From Comamonadaceae bacterium OS-4 (GTDB lineage: Bacteria > Pseudomonadota > Gammaproteobacteria > Burkholderiales > Burkholderiaceae_C), in contig AP026970.1 of NCBI GenBank assembly GCA_027924025.1, forward strand, positions 1,448,501 to 1,512,500: a stretch of 64,000 bases of DNA. The letters are read 5' to 3'. The notes below the pieces were generated by a model that was not told the DNA's origin, did no database searches, and was given only the letters and a program-made list of their open reading frames with translations. The translations under genes were made by a program, and so were the position numbers. Below, piece by piece: positions 54,436 through 63,445 of this stretch; the first letter of the stretch is position 1; each line of letters opens with the position of its first letter.

Positions 54436-55635
54436 TTACTTCTTGGCCGGTGCAGCGGGCTTGGCAGCGGCTGCGGGTTTGTTGACAACGATGGGGTTCA
54501 GCGGGGGCAGGGTCGCCACTACCACTTGCTGGCCGTTTTTCACCTCCACCAAAAAGCTTTCGCGGTCCAGATCGCCGTTCTGGTCAAAGGCCACGTTCAT
54601 CAGGATGCCGGGTTCTTTGTCGGTGGTCACCACCAGGCTGTGCAGCGCATTGGCAACTGCCTTGCGGTCCAGCTTGCCGACCTTCTCGATAGCGGCCTTC
54701 AGGGTGTAAATGCCGGAGTAGCCCTTCATGCCGTTGTGGTCGGAGATGTATTTGTACTCACGCTCAAACTTGGCGCGGAAGGCACGCACCGCGGGGATGG
54801 GGGCATCCACCGTCAGGCCCACGTGAGCGACGGCGCCGTTGGCGGCTTCGCCGGCCAGTTCAATGACCTTCTGGCCGGTGAGGGTGGTCTCGCCGACGAT
54901 GGGCTTGTTCCAGCCTTGCTTGCGCAGTTCGCGCAGGGCGCGGGCGGACTCTTCTTCGTTGGTGTAGACAAACACGCCGTCGGCATTGCTTTGCTTGGCT
55001 TTGAGCACGGCGGCAGAGAAGTCCACTTGGCCGGCATCGGTCGAGATTTCAGCAGCGATCTTGGTTGCAGAGGTGGCTAGCGCCTTTTTGATCATGTCCA
55101 GGCCGCCTTTGCCGAAATCGTTGTTCACGTAAATGATGGCGATGTTCTTGAGCTTGGCCTGCTCGCTCATGTAGCGGGCCACTTTGGGCATGGCGGTCGC
55201 TTGGGTGAAGCTGGTGCGGAAGATATAGGGGTTGCCCTGCATGGTGATGCTGGCTGCCTCACCGCCGGTGAAGTTGGGGATCTCGGCTTTGCGGCTCTCG
55301 GCCATCGACACCATGATGGAGCCCGAGAACACCGGGCCGAAGATGGCAAACACCTCGTCGTCTACCGCTTTTTGGGTCAGACCCTTGGCCACGCCGGGGT
55401 TGGACTGGGTGTCGGAGGTGATGGTCTGGATCTTTTTGCCCAGCACACCGCCTGCGGCGTTGATTTCCTTGACTGCCAATTCCACCCCGTTTTTGAAGTT
55501 GGTGCCGGCCGAGGCGCCACCGCCGGAGAGCTCCACAATATTGGCGATCTTGATGACTTCCTGGCTAAAAGCGCTGCTAGCGCCCATTAGCATTGCGCAG
55601 GCAGCTATCAATTTGAGAGTGTTCCGTTTTTGCAT
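54436..55635 (-). CDS. livK: Periplasmic substrate-binding protein, LivK type
   Basis: 399 residues. A normal signal peptide (MQKRNTLKLIAACAMLMGAS, cleaved near SSAFS-Q) precedes a Peripla_BP_6-type domain, with VIKIANIVELSGGGASAGTN, ELAVKEINAAGGVLGKKIQT and a long middle region ending near ELAGEAANGAVAHVGLTVDA. The tail is Ala/Lys/Pro-rich. It has an AGGAG ribosome-binding site. It is the first gene of the liv operon and diverges from the IclR gene. Downstream genes suggest an aromatic or quinate-type ligand instead of an amino acid. Confidence 0.92.
   Translation of the reverse strand: MQKRNTLKLIAACAMLMGASSAFSQEVIKIANIVELSGGGASAGTNFKNGVELAVKEINAAGGVLGKKIQTITSDTQSNPGVAKGLTQKAVDDEVFAIFGPVFSGSIMVSMAESRKAEIPNFTGGEAASITMQGNPYIFRTSFTQATAMPKVARYMSEQAKLKNIAIIYVNNDFGKGGLDMIKKALATSATKIAAEISTDAGQVDFSAAVLKAKQSNADGVFVYTNEEESARALRELRKQGWNKPIVGETTLTGQKVIELAGEAANGAVAHVGLTVDAPIPAVRAFRAKFEREYKYISDHNGMKGYSGIYTLKAAIEKVGKLDRKAVANALHSLVVTTDKEPGILMNVAFDQNGDLDRESFLVEVKNGQQVVVATLPPLNPIVVNKPAAAAKPAAPAKK
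55566..55615 (-). repeat. Interspersed repeat copy encoding the LivK signal peptide
   Basis: On the minus strand ACTCTCAAATTGATAGCTGC then CTGCGCAATGCTAATGGGCG and CTAGCAGCGCTTTT. It carries both ends of the family consensus (GATAGCTGC...GCGCA and GGGCGCTAG). It encodes TLKLIAACAMLMGASS in frame. Confidence 0.8.
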
Positions 55636-55856
55636 ATTGTCTGTCTCCTGTTATGGCGTTCGGGTGGGGGTAGACCGTCTGTTCGCTAGTCGTACGAATG
55701 GTGCGGTTCGAAGCGGACTTTAGCGACTCACCTGTGCGAATGAAAGTGAATGTTGGTCGAAATGAGCGTTTATTGAACTTAAATGATCGATGATCGTTCG
55801 TATTGCGGGTAAGCACTAGGCTTTCCCGGTTTTCCGGCCCGCCAAAATCAGCGCCC
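55636..55856. promoter_or_regulatory. Divergent livK/iclR control region
   Basis: Candidate operators are seen directly: TTCG-N9-CGAA at 55682-55698, the palindrome TTCGAA at 55707-55712, and GATCGATGATCGTTCGTATT near 55785-55804. IclR regulators of the PcaR/PobR group bind TTCG-containing repeats, so these are plausible sites. No promoter hexamers were convincing. Confidence 0.4.
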
Positions 55857-56663
55857 ATGACTACTGAACTCGCCTTGCGCCCGCCCATTGCCGGCATTGA
55901 CGCGCCCGCTCTAGAAAAGAAAGACTGGATTGCCGGTCTGGAAAAGGGCTTGGGGCTGATCGAGGCTTTTGACGACGCGCACCAGCGCATGACGGCCAGC
56001 CAGGCCGGCGAGCGCTGTGGCATGACGCGCACCGCCGCCCGCCGCTACCTGCTGACCTTGCAGTACCTGGGCTATGTGGCGAGCGATGGCAAGCTGTTTT
56101 GGCTCACGCCGCGTGTGCTGCGCATCGGGCAGTCGTACCTCGAGTCAGCGCGCTTGCCCCGGGTGGTGCAGCCGTTTTTGCAGCGGGTCACTGCCGGCAC
56201 CCAAGAGATTGCCTATGTGAGTGTGTTGGACGGCGACGAGATCGTCTACATCGCCCGCAATGGCAGCAACCGGCCCATGAGCACCGGCTATGTGCTGGGC
56301 TCGCGGGTGCAGGCGCAGGTCACGTCGGCGGGCATGTTGATTTTGGCCATGCGCGACCCGGCGTGGCTCGAAGACTGGCTGCAGCAGCAAACCTTCAAGG
56401 CCTATACCTCGCACACGATTGCCAGCAAAGACCGGATGCGTGTTGAGTTGGCCCGCATTCGACAGCAAGGCTGGGCGGTGTCAGAGCAGCAGTTGGAAAT
56501 GAACTACCGCGGCGTGGCGGTGCCGTTGATTGATCGCCACGGGGCGCTGATGGGTGCGCTCAACGTCACCATGCCCATGGGCAACGAGAGCACCGATGAT
56601 GCAGTGCGCCGTGTGCTGCCGGTGTTGCAGGAAACCGCGCGCGCGATGCGCAACCTGATTTAG
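55857..56663 (+). CDS. IclR-family regulator (PcaR/PobR-like)
   Basis: About 268 residues. The N-terminal HTH is GERCGMTRTAARRYLLTLQY, followed by GYVASDGKLFWLTPRVLRIG. The effector domain has EIAYVSVLDGDEIVYIARNG and MSTGYVLGSRVQAQVTSAGM. The pattern (GLIEAFDDAHQRMTASQAG, TRTAARRYLLTLQYLGYV) is that of the Pca/Pob subgroup that responds to aromatic catabolites. The ATG at 55857 is used; the frame opens upstream. It probably controls the liv-qui operon from the shared intergenic region. Confidence 0.92.
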   Translation: MTTELALRPPIAGIDAPALEKKDWIAGLEKGLGLIEAFDDAHQRMTASQAGERCGMTRTAARRYLLTLQYLGYVASDGKLFWLTPRVLRIGQSYLESARLPRVVQPFLQRVTAGTQEIAYVSVLDGDEIVYIARNGSNRPMSTGYVLGSRVQAQVTSAGMLILAMRDPAWLEDWLQQQTFKAYTSHTIASKDRMRVELARIRQQGWAVSEQQLEMNYRGVAVPLIDRHGALMGALNVTMPMGNESTDDAVRRVLPVLQETARAMRNLI

Positions 56664-56672
56664 GCCTCGCCC

Positions 56673-56939
56673 TTAAGCCTCGCCGCTTCCTTGCAACTGG
56701 GCCTGCATGTCAGGCACGTACTGGGTGCTGACCCATTCAGAAATGACTTGGGTGGTCATGGAGTCCGGGTGGCCGGCTTCTTCGCTCACCCGTGCTACCT
56801 CTTCCGCCGAGGTCACGACGCTGATAAACATTTGAAGCAGAGCCTGCAAGCCGCCGGTGGATACCGCGGTATCGCCCAGTTGTTTGAGGGCAGCCCAGGC
56901 TTCGGTTTCATGGGGGGCGGGGGTGAATGGGGTTGTCAT
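56673..56939 (-). CDS. Uncharacterised 88-residue protein
   Basis: MTTPFTPAPHETEAWAALKQ starts a small, soluble, probably helical protein with no cysteine and no family motif that I recognise. It is acidic and has no membrane segment. Its start is 71 bp from the start of the coiled-coil gene on the opposite strand. Coding status is supported by length, composition and position, not by homology. Confidence 0.55.
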   Translation of the reverse strand: MTTPFTPAPHETEAWAALKQLGDTAVSTGGLQALLQMFISVVTSAEEVARVSEEAGHPDSMTTQVISEWVSTQYVPDMQAQLQGSGEA

Positions 56940-57010
56940 GGTTGTCCTTTGGGAGGATGGTGAGTCTAGCTTCAGTACACTGCGCCGGCTGCCTCCCTAG
57001 AGATCCTTTC

Positions 57011-57463
57011 ATGTCCGAACGTCCTATGCTTCCTGTCACTGAAAACGCCAATCCCCGCACTGAAGCCGCACTGGCGCGCCTGCGCAAAGCCATGGCGGAG
57101 ATCGAAGCAGACATTGCAGCGCACCACGGGGTCTACCCCTTTAACCACGGGCGGGTGACCCAATCCGAGTTGTGCCGCCGGGCCGATGTGAAAAAAGCGA
57201 CGCTGCAAACCCCGCTGCACAAAGACACCACCCGGGTGCAGATCCTCGCGTGGCTGGACACGGTGACTGCCGGCCTGACCATCACACGCGACGCCACCCG
57301 CGAAAAGGTAACCGCTGTGGCGGACACCCTGACGGAGGAAGTGGCCCGCCTGGAGACCGAGCTGCAGGCGGCGCTGCTGAGCCTGGGGCTGGCCGAGCAG
57401 CGGATTGCGGCGTTGGAGAGTGAGCTCGCAAAGCGCCTGCCACCTGCCGCGTTGCCCCAATAG
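57011..57463 (+). CDS. Uncharacterised protein with possible HTH and coiled coil
   Basis: About 150 residues. The middle (FNHGRVTQSELCRRADVKKA then TLQTPLHKDTTRVQILAWLD) reads like a helix-turn-helix, similar in style to proteins found near integrases. The C-terminal part (TLTEEVARLETELQAALLSL and on) is a heptad-like coiled coil. I used the ATG at 57011; the open frame starts further upstream. No recognised family and no mobile-element gene next to it. Confidence 0.6.
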   Translation: MSERPMLPVTENANPRTEAALARLRKAMAEIEADIAAHHGVYPFNHGRVTQSELCRRADVKKATLQTPLHKDTTRVQILAWLDTVTAGLTITRDATREKVTAVADTLTEEVARLETELQAALLSLGLAEQRIAALESELAKRLPPAALPQ

Positions 57464-57474
57464 GGGCGCTCACC

Positions 57475-59073
57475 CTACACAGCGTTTTCCAGCAGCGCCT
57501 GCCCGATGTTTGAACCCGCAGTTTTTTGGAGCCGGAATGCGGCGACGCATTGAACGAGCTCATGCGCCCGGGCCCGCAGGCTGGCGGCCGCCGCGGACAT
57601 TTCTTCCACCAATGCCGCGTTCTGCTGGGTGGTCTGGTCCATGTGACCCACGGCCTCACCGATCTGGGACACCCCTGACGCCTGTTCCGAGCTGGCGGCG
57701 CTGATCGAGTCCATCAGGTCTGCGACCTGCTGAATCGCCTCTACCACCTCTTGCATGGTGCCGCCTGCCTCGGACACTTGGTCGCTTCCGAGGGCGACCC
57801 GCTCCACGCTGGCCGAAATCAGCGACTTGATTTCTTTGGCCGCCTCCGCGCTGCGCCCTGCCAAGGAGCGGACTTCGCTGGCGACCACCGCAAAGCCTCG
57901 CCCCTGTTCGCCGGCGCGTGCGGCTTCTACGGCTGCATTCAGGGCGAGGATGTTGGTCTGGAAGGCGATACCGTCAATCACCCCGATGATGTCGGCGATG
58001 CGCTTAGAGGATTGATCGATGCCTTGCATGGTTTGCACCACTTGTGCCACCACGTCGCCACCTTTGCGGGCAACGCCGGAGGCCACATGGGCCAGCCGAT
58101 AGGCCTCACGCGCACTGTCTGCGTTCTGGCGCACGGTTGCGCTGAGTTGCTCCATGGAGGCGGCAGTTTGCTCCAGGGCGCTGGCCTGGCGCTCGGTGCG
58201 CGAAGACAGGTCGCCGCTGCCACTGGCGATTTGTGTGCTGCCGCTGGCGACGCTTTCAGAGCCGTCTCGCACCATGCCCACCATCACTTGCAAGGCGCGC
58301 TGCATATGGGCCATGCCGGCCATCACACTCTGCGGCGCAAAGTGCGGCACCTGGATGGCACTGGTGAGGTCGCCCTCTGCGATCGAGTTGGTGATGGCCA
58401 GCACGTCTGCGGGTTCCCCGCCTAGTTGCCGGTACAAAGACCGGATCATGAAAAAGCCCAACGCGATGGCGACGACCAGACCGCCAACGATGGCAGAGAT
58501 GCATATTGCACGGATCCACTCGAAGTAGGCCACGCCGGTGGTGTATTCCGTCCTGGAAACGTCATACTGAATCTGGTCCAGGCGTTCCAAGGTGTCCATG
58601 GCGGGGCGCATGAGTCCCACGACCTGCTCGTTGTAAATCTTCACGGCTTGTTCCATGTCGCCACGTGCGCAGGCCTCGCGCAAGGGTTTCAGGCCCAGGG
58701 TCGACAAATCGCGGTAAGCCGTTGCAAAACTTTTGGCCAATAGAGACTCCTCCGGGGTGAGGTAGGTCGCCTCATAGGCTTGCCAGGTCTTGGTGATGTG
58801 GTCCGAATTACTGTCGAATTCTTCGATCATTTTCCGCACGTGATGGGCGTCCCGGTTGATCAGGCTGTCTTGTAAAACAATGCGGTTTCGCTGGAGCAGA
58901 CGGGACACCTCACCGAGTTGGCCCAAGGCAATGACGCGGTCTTCGTAGACGGTTTTCAAGGAGGCATTGGATGCCGCCAGGCCTTGCAGGCTCAAGGCGC
59001 CGATGCCGACCAACAGAGCGCCCAAGAGGCCGATGATCCACTGCAGGCGGGTTGAGATCTTCCAGGCTTTCAT
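57475..59073 (-). CDS. Methyl-accepting chemotaxis protein
   Basis: About 532 residues. TM1 is near LQWIIGLLGALLVGIGALSL, then a 4HB_MCP-type periplasmic sensor, TM2 (ICISAIVGGLVVAIALGFFM) and a HAMP domain. The signalling tip is GIAFQTNILALNAAVEAARA with GRGFAVVASEVRSLAGRSAE. Ligand unknown. The C-terminus (ending ALLENAV) has no NWETF-type tether for CheR/CheB. The ATG at 59073 is preferred; the frame extends 16 codons upstream. Confidence 0.93.
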   Translation of the reverse strand: MKAWKISTRLQWIIGLLGALLVGIGALSLQGLAASNASLKTVYEDRVIALGQLGEVSRLLQRNRIVLQDSLINRDAHHVRKMIEEFDSNSDHITKTWQAYEATYLTPEESLLAKSFATAYRDLSTLGLKPLREACARGDMEQAVKIYNEQVVGLMRPAMDTLERLDQIQYDVSRTEYTTGVAYFEWIRAICISAIVGGLVVAIALGFFMIRSLYRQLGGEPADVLAITNSIAEGDLTSAIQVPHFAPQSVMAGMAHMQRALQVMVGMVRDGSESVASGSTQIASGSGDLSSRTERQASALEQTAASMEQLSATVRQNADSAREAYRLAHVASGVARKGGDVVAQVVQTMQGIDQSSKRIADIIGVIDGIAFQTNILALNAAVEAARAGEQGRGFAVVASEVRSLAGRSAEAAKEIKSLISASVERVALGSDQVSEAGGTMQEVVEAIQQVADLMDSISAASSEQASGVSQIGEAVGHMDQTTQQNAALVEEMSAAAASLRARAHELVQCVAAFRLQKTAGSNIGQALLENAV

Positions 59074-59266
59074 ACGCACGTTCTCCCTACAAACAAAGGA
59101 GTGGCGCGTCCGATGGTCCAACGGATGTCCGTCGGTCGCCGCCTCCCGTCAGCAATAGGTGCACAGCTCCGCCTTGGTGGTCTATGAGCTGCATGTGCGC
59201 TGCATTTTGGTGCATTGATATGAAAAGTGCACCAAACCGATACAAATTTAGGGTCTTTTCAGGTTT

Positions 59267-59821
59267 TTAGCCGGCCATCAACTTGTGCACCAGGTCTGCG
59301 GTGGTCGACGCCTTGTATTTGCGCATCAGGCGTGCGCGGTAGATTTCGACAGTGCGGTGGCTGATCTCCAGCGTTTTGCCGATCTGTTTGGAGGTCTGGC
59401 CCTGCATCAGGTAGGCCGCGACTTCGCGCTCGCGCGGGGTGAGTTCTGCGCGCACCGGACGCAGGGCGCTCAGGTCTTCAAAGGTCCAGATGCCGGCCTC
59501 GTGCGGGGCGCTGGGGTTCAGGGCGCGGCCGCTCACATGGCACCAGAAGGTTTCGCCTTTGAAGCGGCCGTCGAGTCGTTTCATGATGCGGTCATCTGCA
59601 TAGGTTCCATTGCGGTTGAGCAAGGGGGCCATGCGGGCGCCGAGGCGTTCAAACTCGTCGGCGCTGGGGTACAGCACCTGGAAGGACTGGCTCACCAGTT
59701 GGTCTTTGGTGGCCCCGAACATGTCGCACAGTTGCTGGTTGCAATCGATCATGGTGCGGTTGCGCGAAAGCGCCAGCCCGACGGGCGCAAGGTCAAAAGC
59801 TTGGCGGTAGTCAATGTCCAT
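59267..59821 (-). CDS. PAS-LuxR transcriptional regulator
   Basis: 184 residues. The N-terminal PAS domain (YRQAFDLAPVGLALSRNRTM, LCDMFGATKDQLVSQSFQVL) is followed by a LuxR/NarL-type HTH (LTPREREVAAYLMQGQTSKQ, then SHRTVEIYRARLMRKYKA). There is no receiver domain, so it senses its ligand through PAS. It is divergent from scoAB with 100 bp between starts and an 8-bp inverted repeat in the gap, so it probably regulates the CoA-transferase. Confidence 0.9.
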   Translation of the reverse strand: MDIDYRQAFDLAPVGLALSRNRTMIDCNQQLCDMFGATKDQLVSQSFQVLYPSADEFERLGARMAPLLNRNGTYADDRIMKRLDGRFKGETFWCHVSGRALNPSAPHEAGIWTFEDLSALRPVRAELTPREREVAAYLMQGQTSKQIGKTLEISHRTVEIYRARLMRKYKASTTADLVHKLMAG

Positions 59822-59854
59822 GCAGATAGCGGTGAGGGAAAGGCTTTACGGAGA

Positions 59855-59876
59855 ACTACGTATGTAGTTACGTAGT
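59855..59876. promoter_or_regulatory. Inverted repeat between the PAS-LuxR gene and scoAB
   Basis: ACTACGTA-TGTAGT-TACGTAGT is a perfect 8-bp inverted repeat lying 45 bp before scoA and 33 bp before the regulator start. Its symmetry and position fit a binding site for the adjacent LuxR-type protein acting on both promoters. Confidence 0.7.
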
Positions 59877-59921
59877 ATCGTAGCGGCCATGTTGTTTCTA
59901 TCTACTTAGGAGATACGCGCA

Positions 59922-60629
59922 GTGAACAAGATTTACCCCAGCGCCGCGCAGGCGCTTGAAGGCATTATTCAGGACGGTCAGTTACTGGCCGTTGGTGGCT
60001 TTGGTTTGTGCGGCATCCCCGAGGCGCTGATTGATGCCTTGCGCGATTCGGGTGCCAAAAACCTGACCGCTATCTCCAACAACGCGGGCGTGGACGGCTT
60101 TGGCCTCGGCAAGCTGCTTGAGACGCGTCAGATCAAAAAAATGATCAGCTCTTATGTGGGCGAGAACAAAGAGTTCGAGCGCCAATACCTGGCCGGCGAG
60201 CTGGAGCTGGAGTTCACCCCCCAAGGCACACTGGCTGAAAAGCTGCGTGCCGGCGGCGCCGGTATTCCGGCCTTCTTCACCAAAACCGGTGTGGGCACTA
60301 TCGTGGCCGAGGGCAAAGAGCTGCGTGAGTTTGATGGAGAGACCTATGTCATGGAGCGCTCGCTGGTGCCGGATGTATCTCTGGTCAAAGCCCACCGCGC
60401 CGACAAGTCGGGCAACCTGCAGTTCCGCTTTACCGCGCGCAACTTCAACCCGGCTGTGGCCATGGCCGGCAAGATCACAGTGGTGGAAGTAGAAGAAATT
60501 GTGGAGACCGGCGACATCGCCCCTGATCAGGTCCACTTGCCCGGTATTTATGTGCACCGCATTGTGCTGAACACCCGGCCCGAAAAACGGATCGAAAAAC
60601 GCACCATCACTGAAAAAGCAGGAGTCTGA
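59922..60629 (+). CDS. scoA: 3-oxoacid CoA-transferase subunit A
   Basis: 235 residues. The family signatures are [40 protein letters not shown] and [20 protein letters not shown]. It forms the heteromeric enzyme with ScoB that moves CoA from succinyl-CoA to acetoacetate or, in PcaIJ variants, to 3-oxoadipate. Sequence pattern fits ScoA better, but 3-oxoadipate cannot be excluded given the aromatic catabolic genes nearby. scoB follows after 2 bp. Confidence 0.93.
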   Translation: MNKIYPSAAQALEGIIQDGQLLAVGGFGLCGIPEALIDALRDSGAKNLTAISNNAGVDGFGLGKLLETRQIKKMISSYVGENKEFERQYLAGELELEFTPQGTLAEKLRAGGAGIPAFFTKTGVGTIVAEGKELREFDGETYVMERSLVPDVSLVKAHRADKSGNLQFRFTARNFNPAVAMAGKITVVEVEEIVETGDIAPDQVHLPGIYVHRIVLNTRPEKRIEKRTITEKAGV

Positions 60630-60631
60630 CC

Positions 60632-61270
60632 ATGAGCTGGAACCAAGACCAAATGGCTGCCCGAGCAGCCCACGAACTCGAAGACGGTTTTTATGTGAAC
60701 CTGGGGATCGGCATTCCCACCCTGGTGGCCAACCATGTGCCCGCCGACAAAGAAGTGTGGCTGCAAAGCGAGAACGGCATGCTGGGCATCGGCCCCTTTC
60801 CGACGGAAGACGAGGTGGATGCCGACCTGATCAACGCCGGCAAGCAAACCGTGACCACCATCAAGGGCAGCAGCATTTTCGGCTCAGACCAGAGCTTTGC
60901 CATGATCCGCGGCGGCAAGATCAACCTGTCCATCCTGGGTGCGATGCAAGTGTCCGAGAAGGGCGATCTGGCCAACTGGATGATCCCCGGCAAGATGGTC
61001 AAGGGCATGGGCGGCGCGATGGACCTAGTGGCCGGCGTGAAACGCGTAATCGTGCTGATGGAACATGTAGCCAAGAAGAAAGACGGCACCGAAGACCTGA
61101 AGATCCTGCCCAGCTGCACCTTGCCATTGACCGGCGTGGGCGTGGTGGACCGCATCATCACCGACCTGGCGGTGATGGATGTCACCCCCGAAGGCCTGAA
61201 GCTGGTGGAGTTGGCGCCGGGTGTCACCCGTGAGGCAGTGCAGGCCAAAACCGGCGTGACCTTGCTCTGA
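60632..61270 (+). CDS. scoB: 3-oxoacid CoA-transferase subunit B
   Basis: 212 residues, with the catalytic Glu in [13 protein letters not shown] (thioester-forming), [20 protein letters not shown] and [20 protein letters not shown]. It completes the CoA-transferase with ScoA. The gene is followed by a small membrane-protein gene 53 bp later and a shared terminator at 61827. Confidence 0.94.
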   Translation: MSWNQDQMAARAAHELEDGFYVNLGIGIPTLVANHVPADKEVWLQSENGMLGIGPFPTEDEVDADLINAGKQTVTTIKGSSIFGSDQSFAMIRGGKINLSILGAMQVSEKGDLANWMIPGKMVKGMGGAMDLVAGVKRVIVLMEHVAKKKDGTEDLKILPSCTLPLTGVGVVDRIITDLAVMDVTPEGLKLVELAPGVTREAVQAKTGVTLL

Positions 61271-61323
61271 GGTGGGAGGGCCTGCGGGTAAGATGGCGCG
61301 CACCATTTCACCCTAGGGAAACT

Positions 61324-61812
61324 ATGTCCAGAGCGCTCAAGTTGATGATGTTCATTTACGCCGTGGTCTTCGCTGCGACCGGGGTGCTGATTGTGTTCGT
61401 CATGAATGCCGACGAGGGCTCACAACCCTGGGTGCTGATGCTGGCGCGCAACCACGCCATCGTGTACGCATGGCACTTGGGCTGCTGGATGGTGCTGGGC
61501 ATGTTTACCAATTACTACTGGGACCTCTTCAACCTCGGCAAGGGGCTGGAGTCCATGCACGCGCTGCGCATTGGCCTGCCTTTGCTGGTGTCGCCGTTTG
61601 TGTTCATGCCGGTGTACAACCTGTGGTTGGCATCCAGCTCGCAAAGCTACATGCTGTTTGCGGTGATCGCAATTCAAAGTGGCTTTTTCTGGCAGGCTTT
61701 GTTGACCAAAGTGGCACCCCTGGACCGGGCTGCGTCTATTCCCTGGTCGGTGAACAACGGTGTGAACCGCAGTGCACGCGCCACCAACCCGCAAGGGCCG
61801 GAGCTGAGCTGA
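61324..61812 (+). CDS. Four-helix membrane protein of unknown function
   Basis: 162 residues. Hydrophobic stretches are LMMFIYAVVFAATGVLIVFV, a second around YAWHLGCWMVLGMF, a third (LLVSPFVFMPVYNLWL) and a fourth (YMLFAVIAIQSGFFWQALL), so about four membrane helices. I recognise no family. It is probably co-transcribed with scoAB and precedes a strong terminator. Confidence 0.7.
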   Translation: MSRALKLMMFIYAVVFAATGVLIVFVMNADEGSQPWVLMLARNHAIVYAWHLGCWMVLGMFTNYYWDLFNLGKGLESMHALRIGLPLLVSPFVFMPVYNLWLASSSQSYMLFAVIAIQSGFFWQALLTKVAPLDRAASIPWSVNNGVNRSARATNPQGPELS

Positions 61813-61826
61813 TCAGAGCGCTGCAT

Positions 61827-61855
61827 AAAAAACGGGGCCAAAGCCCCGTTTTTTT
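61827..61855 (+). terminator. Rho-independent terminator after the scoAB unit
   Basis: AAAAAACGGGGC pairs with GCCCCGTTTTTT across a CAAA loop, with one further T following. The symmetrical A/T ends also suit the convergent emrB gene, so it is likely bidirectional. Confidence 0.92.
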
Positions 61856-61875
61856 CGTCTGCAGATTACGCGTGG

Positions 61876-63438
61876 TCAGTGCGCGCCGGCCGCTGCCTCC
61901 GAGGCGCCTGCGCCCCCCTTGGCCGGACGGGAGAGCCACACCAGCGGTATCAACAGCACGAAGATAACGGCCGAGGCGTAGAACACATCATTGGCCGCCA
62001 GGGTGGCGGCTTGCTGGTCGATCATGCGGTTGATCTGGCTCAAGGCCTGTTCGGTGCTCAGGCCGGATGCGTTCAAACCCGCCAATGCGCTATTCGATGC
62101 CGTGCTGCCACGGTTGATCATCTCGGTGAGCTGGGCGTGGTGCAAGGTGGTGCGGTCTTGCCACACCGTGACGGAGATCGAGGTGCCAAAGGAGCCGAAC
62201 AGCACCCGGCAGAAGCTGCTCAGGCCCGAGGCCGACGCAATCTTGTCGCCCGGTAACCCCCCCAGAATGATGCTGGTGAGCGGAATGAAGAACAGTGCCA
62301 ACGCAATACCCTGAATCAGCGTCGGAATCATCATGGTGTTGAAGTCCGACAGCGTGCTGAAGTGCGAACGCATCCAGAGCACCAGCGCAAACACCAGGAA
62401 GGCCAGCGTCGCCAAGCGGCGGGTGTCGAACTTGGTGATGTTCTTGCCGATGATGGGCGACAGAATGATCGCAAACAAGCCCACTGGTGCCATCAACATG
62501 CCGGCCTGGGTGGCGGTGTAGCCCATGAAGCTTTGCAGCCACAGCGGCAGCAGCACGATGTTGCCCATGAAGAGGCCATAGGCAATCGACATGGCCACCG
62601 TGCCGGTCAAGAAGTTGCGGACCTTGAAAAGCTTCAAGTCGACCACCGGGTGGTCATCGGTCAGCTCCCAGGCGATCAAGAACGCGAAGGCCACTACCGA
62701 GAGTACGGTAAGCGCAATGATCTCGTTGGAGTGGAACCAGTCGAGCTCTTTGCCCAGGTCCAACATCATCTGAATCGCGGTCACCGCAATCACCAGCAAG
62801 GCCAGGCCCACGGTGTCGATGGGCAGTTTGCGCGTTTGCGTTTCCCGCTTGTGGAAGATGCTCCAGGTGATGAACCCCGCCACGATGCCGATGGGCACGT
62901 TGATAAAGAAGATCCATCCCCAGTGCGCGTTGTCGGTGATCCAGCCGCCCAGGAGCGGGCCCATCACGGGGGCGACCAGCGTGGTCATGGCCCAAAGCGC
63001 CATCGCCAAGCCCGCAAGGGCCGGTGGATAGCTGGAGAGCAACAGGGTTTGCGCCAGCGGCATCATCGGGCCGGCCACAAAGCCTTGCAGGGCGCGGGCA
63101 CCAATCAGGAAGGGCATGTTGGGCGCAATGCCGCACAACCAGCTGGAGAACACAAACAACAACACGCTGGTGACAAACAGCCGCACCTGCCCGAAGCGCT
63201 GGGACAACCAGCCGGTCAGGGGCAAAGCAATCGCGTTGGCCACGCCAAAGCTGGTGATGACCCAAGTGCCCTGGCTTGAGCTGACCCCGAGGTCACCGGC
63301 AATGGCCGGCAAAGACACGTTGGCAATGGACGAATCCAGCACGTTCATGAACGTGGCGGCCGACAGCGCAATCGTGCCCCACAGGCGCGCCGACCCCTCC
63401 AGGGGCGCGGGCGCAGAGTAAGCGGCGGGTGAGCTCAT
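61876..63438 (-). CDS. emrB: DHA2-family multidrug efflux permease (EmrB/QacA)
   Basis: About 520 residues with 14 predicted helices. It has FMNVLDSSIANVSLPAIAGD (motif D1), WVITSFGVANAIALPLTGWL and GARALQGFVAGPMMPLAQTL (motif A/C regions), all typical of EmrB. It forms a tripartite pump with EmrA and an outer-membrane channel. I chose the ATG at 63438 (MSSPAAYSAPAPLEGSARLW); the open frame extends upstream toward emrA, whose stop is at 63446, so start and stop are only 7 bp apart. Confidence 0.94.
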   Translation of the reverse strand: MSSPAAYSAPAPLEGSARLWGTIALSAATFMNVLDSSIANVSLPAIAGDLGVSSSQGTWVITSFGVANAIALPLTGWLSQRFGQVRLFVTSVLLFVFSSWLCGIAPNMPFLIGARALQGFVAGPMMPLAQTLLLSSYPPALAGLAMALWAMTTLVAPVMGPLLGGWITDNAHWGWIFFINVPIGIVAGFITWSIFHKRETQTRKLPIDTVGLALLVIAVTAIQMMLDLGKELDWFHSNEIIALTVLSVVAFAFLIAWELTDDHPVVDLKLFKVRNFLTGTVAMSIAYGLFMGNIVLLPLWLQSFMGYTATQAGMLMAPVGLFAIILSPIIGKNITKFDTRRLATLAFLVFALVLWMRSHFSTLSDFNTMMIPTLIQGIALALFFIPLTSIILGGLPGDKIASASGLSSFCRVLFGSFGTSISVTVWQDRTTLHHAQLTEMINRGSTASNSALAGLNASGLSTEQALSQINRMIDQQAATLAANDVFYASAVIFVLLIPLVWLSRPAKGGAGASEAAAGAH

Positions 63439-63445
63439 GGATGGC

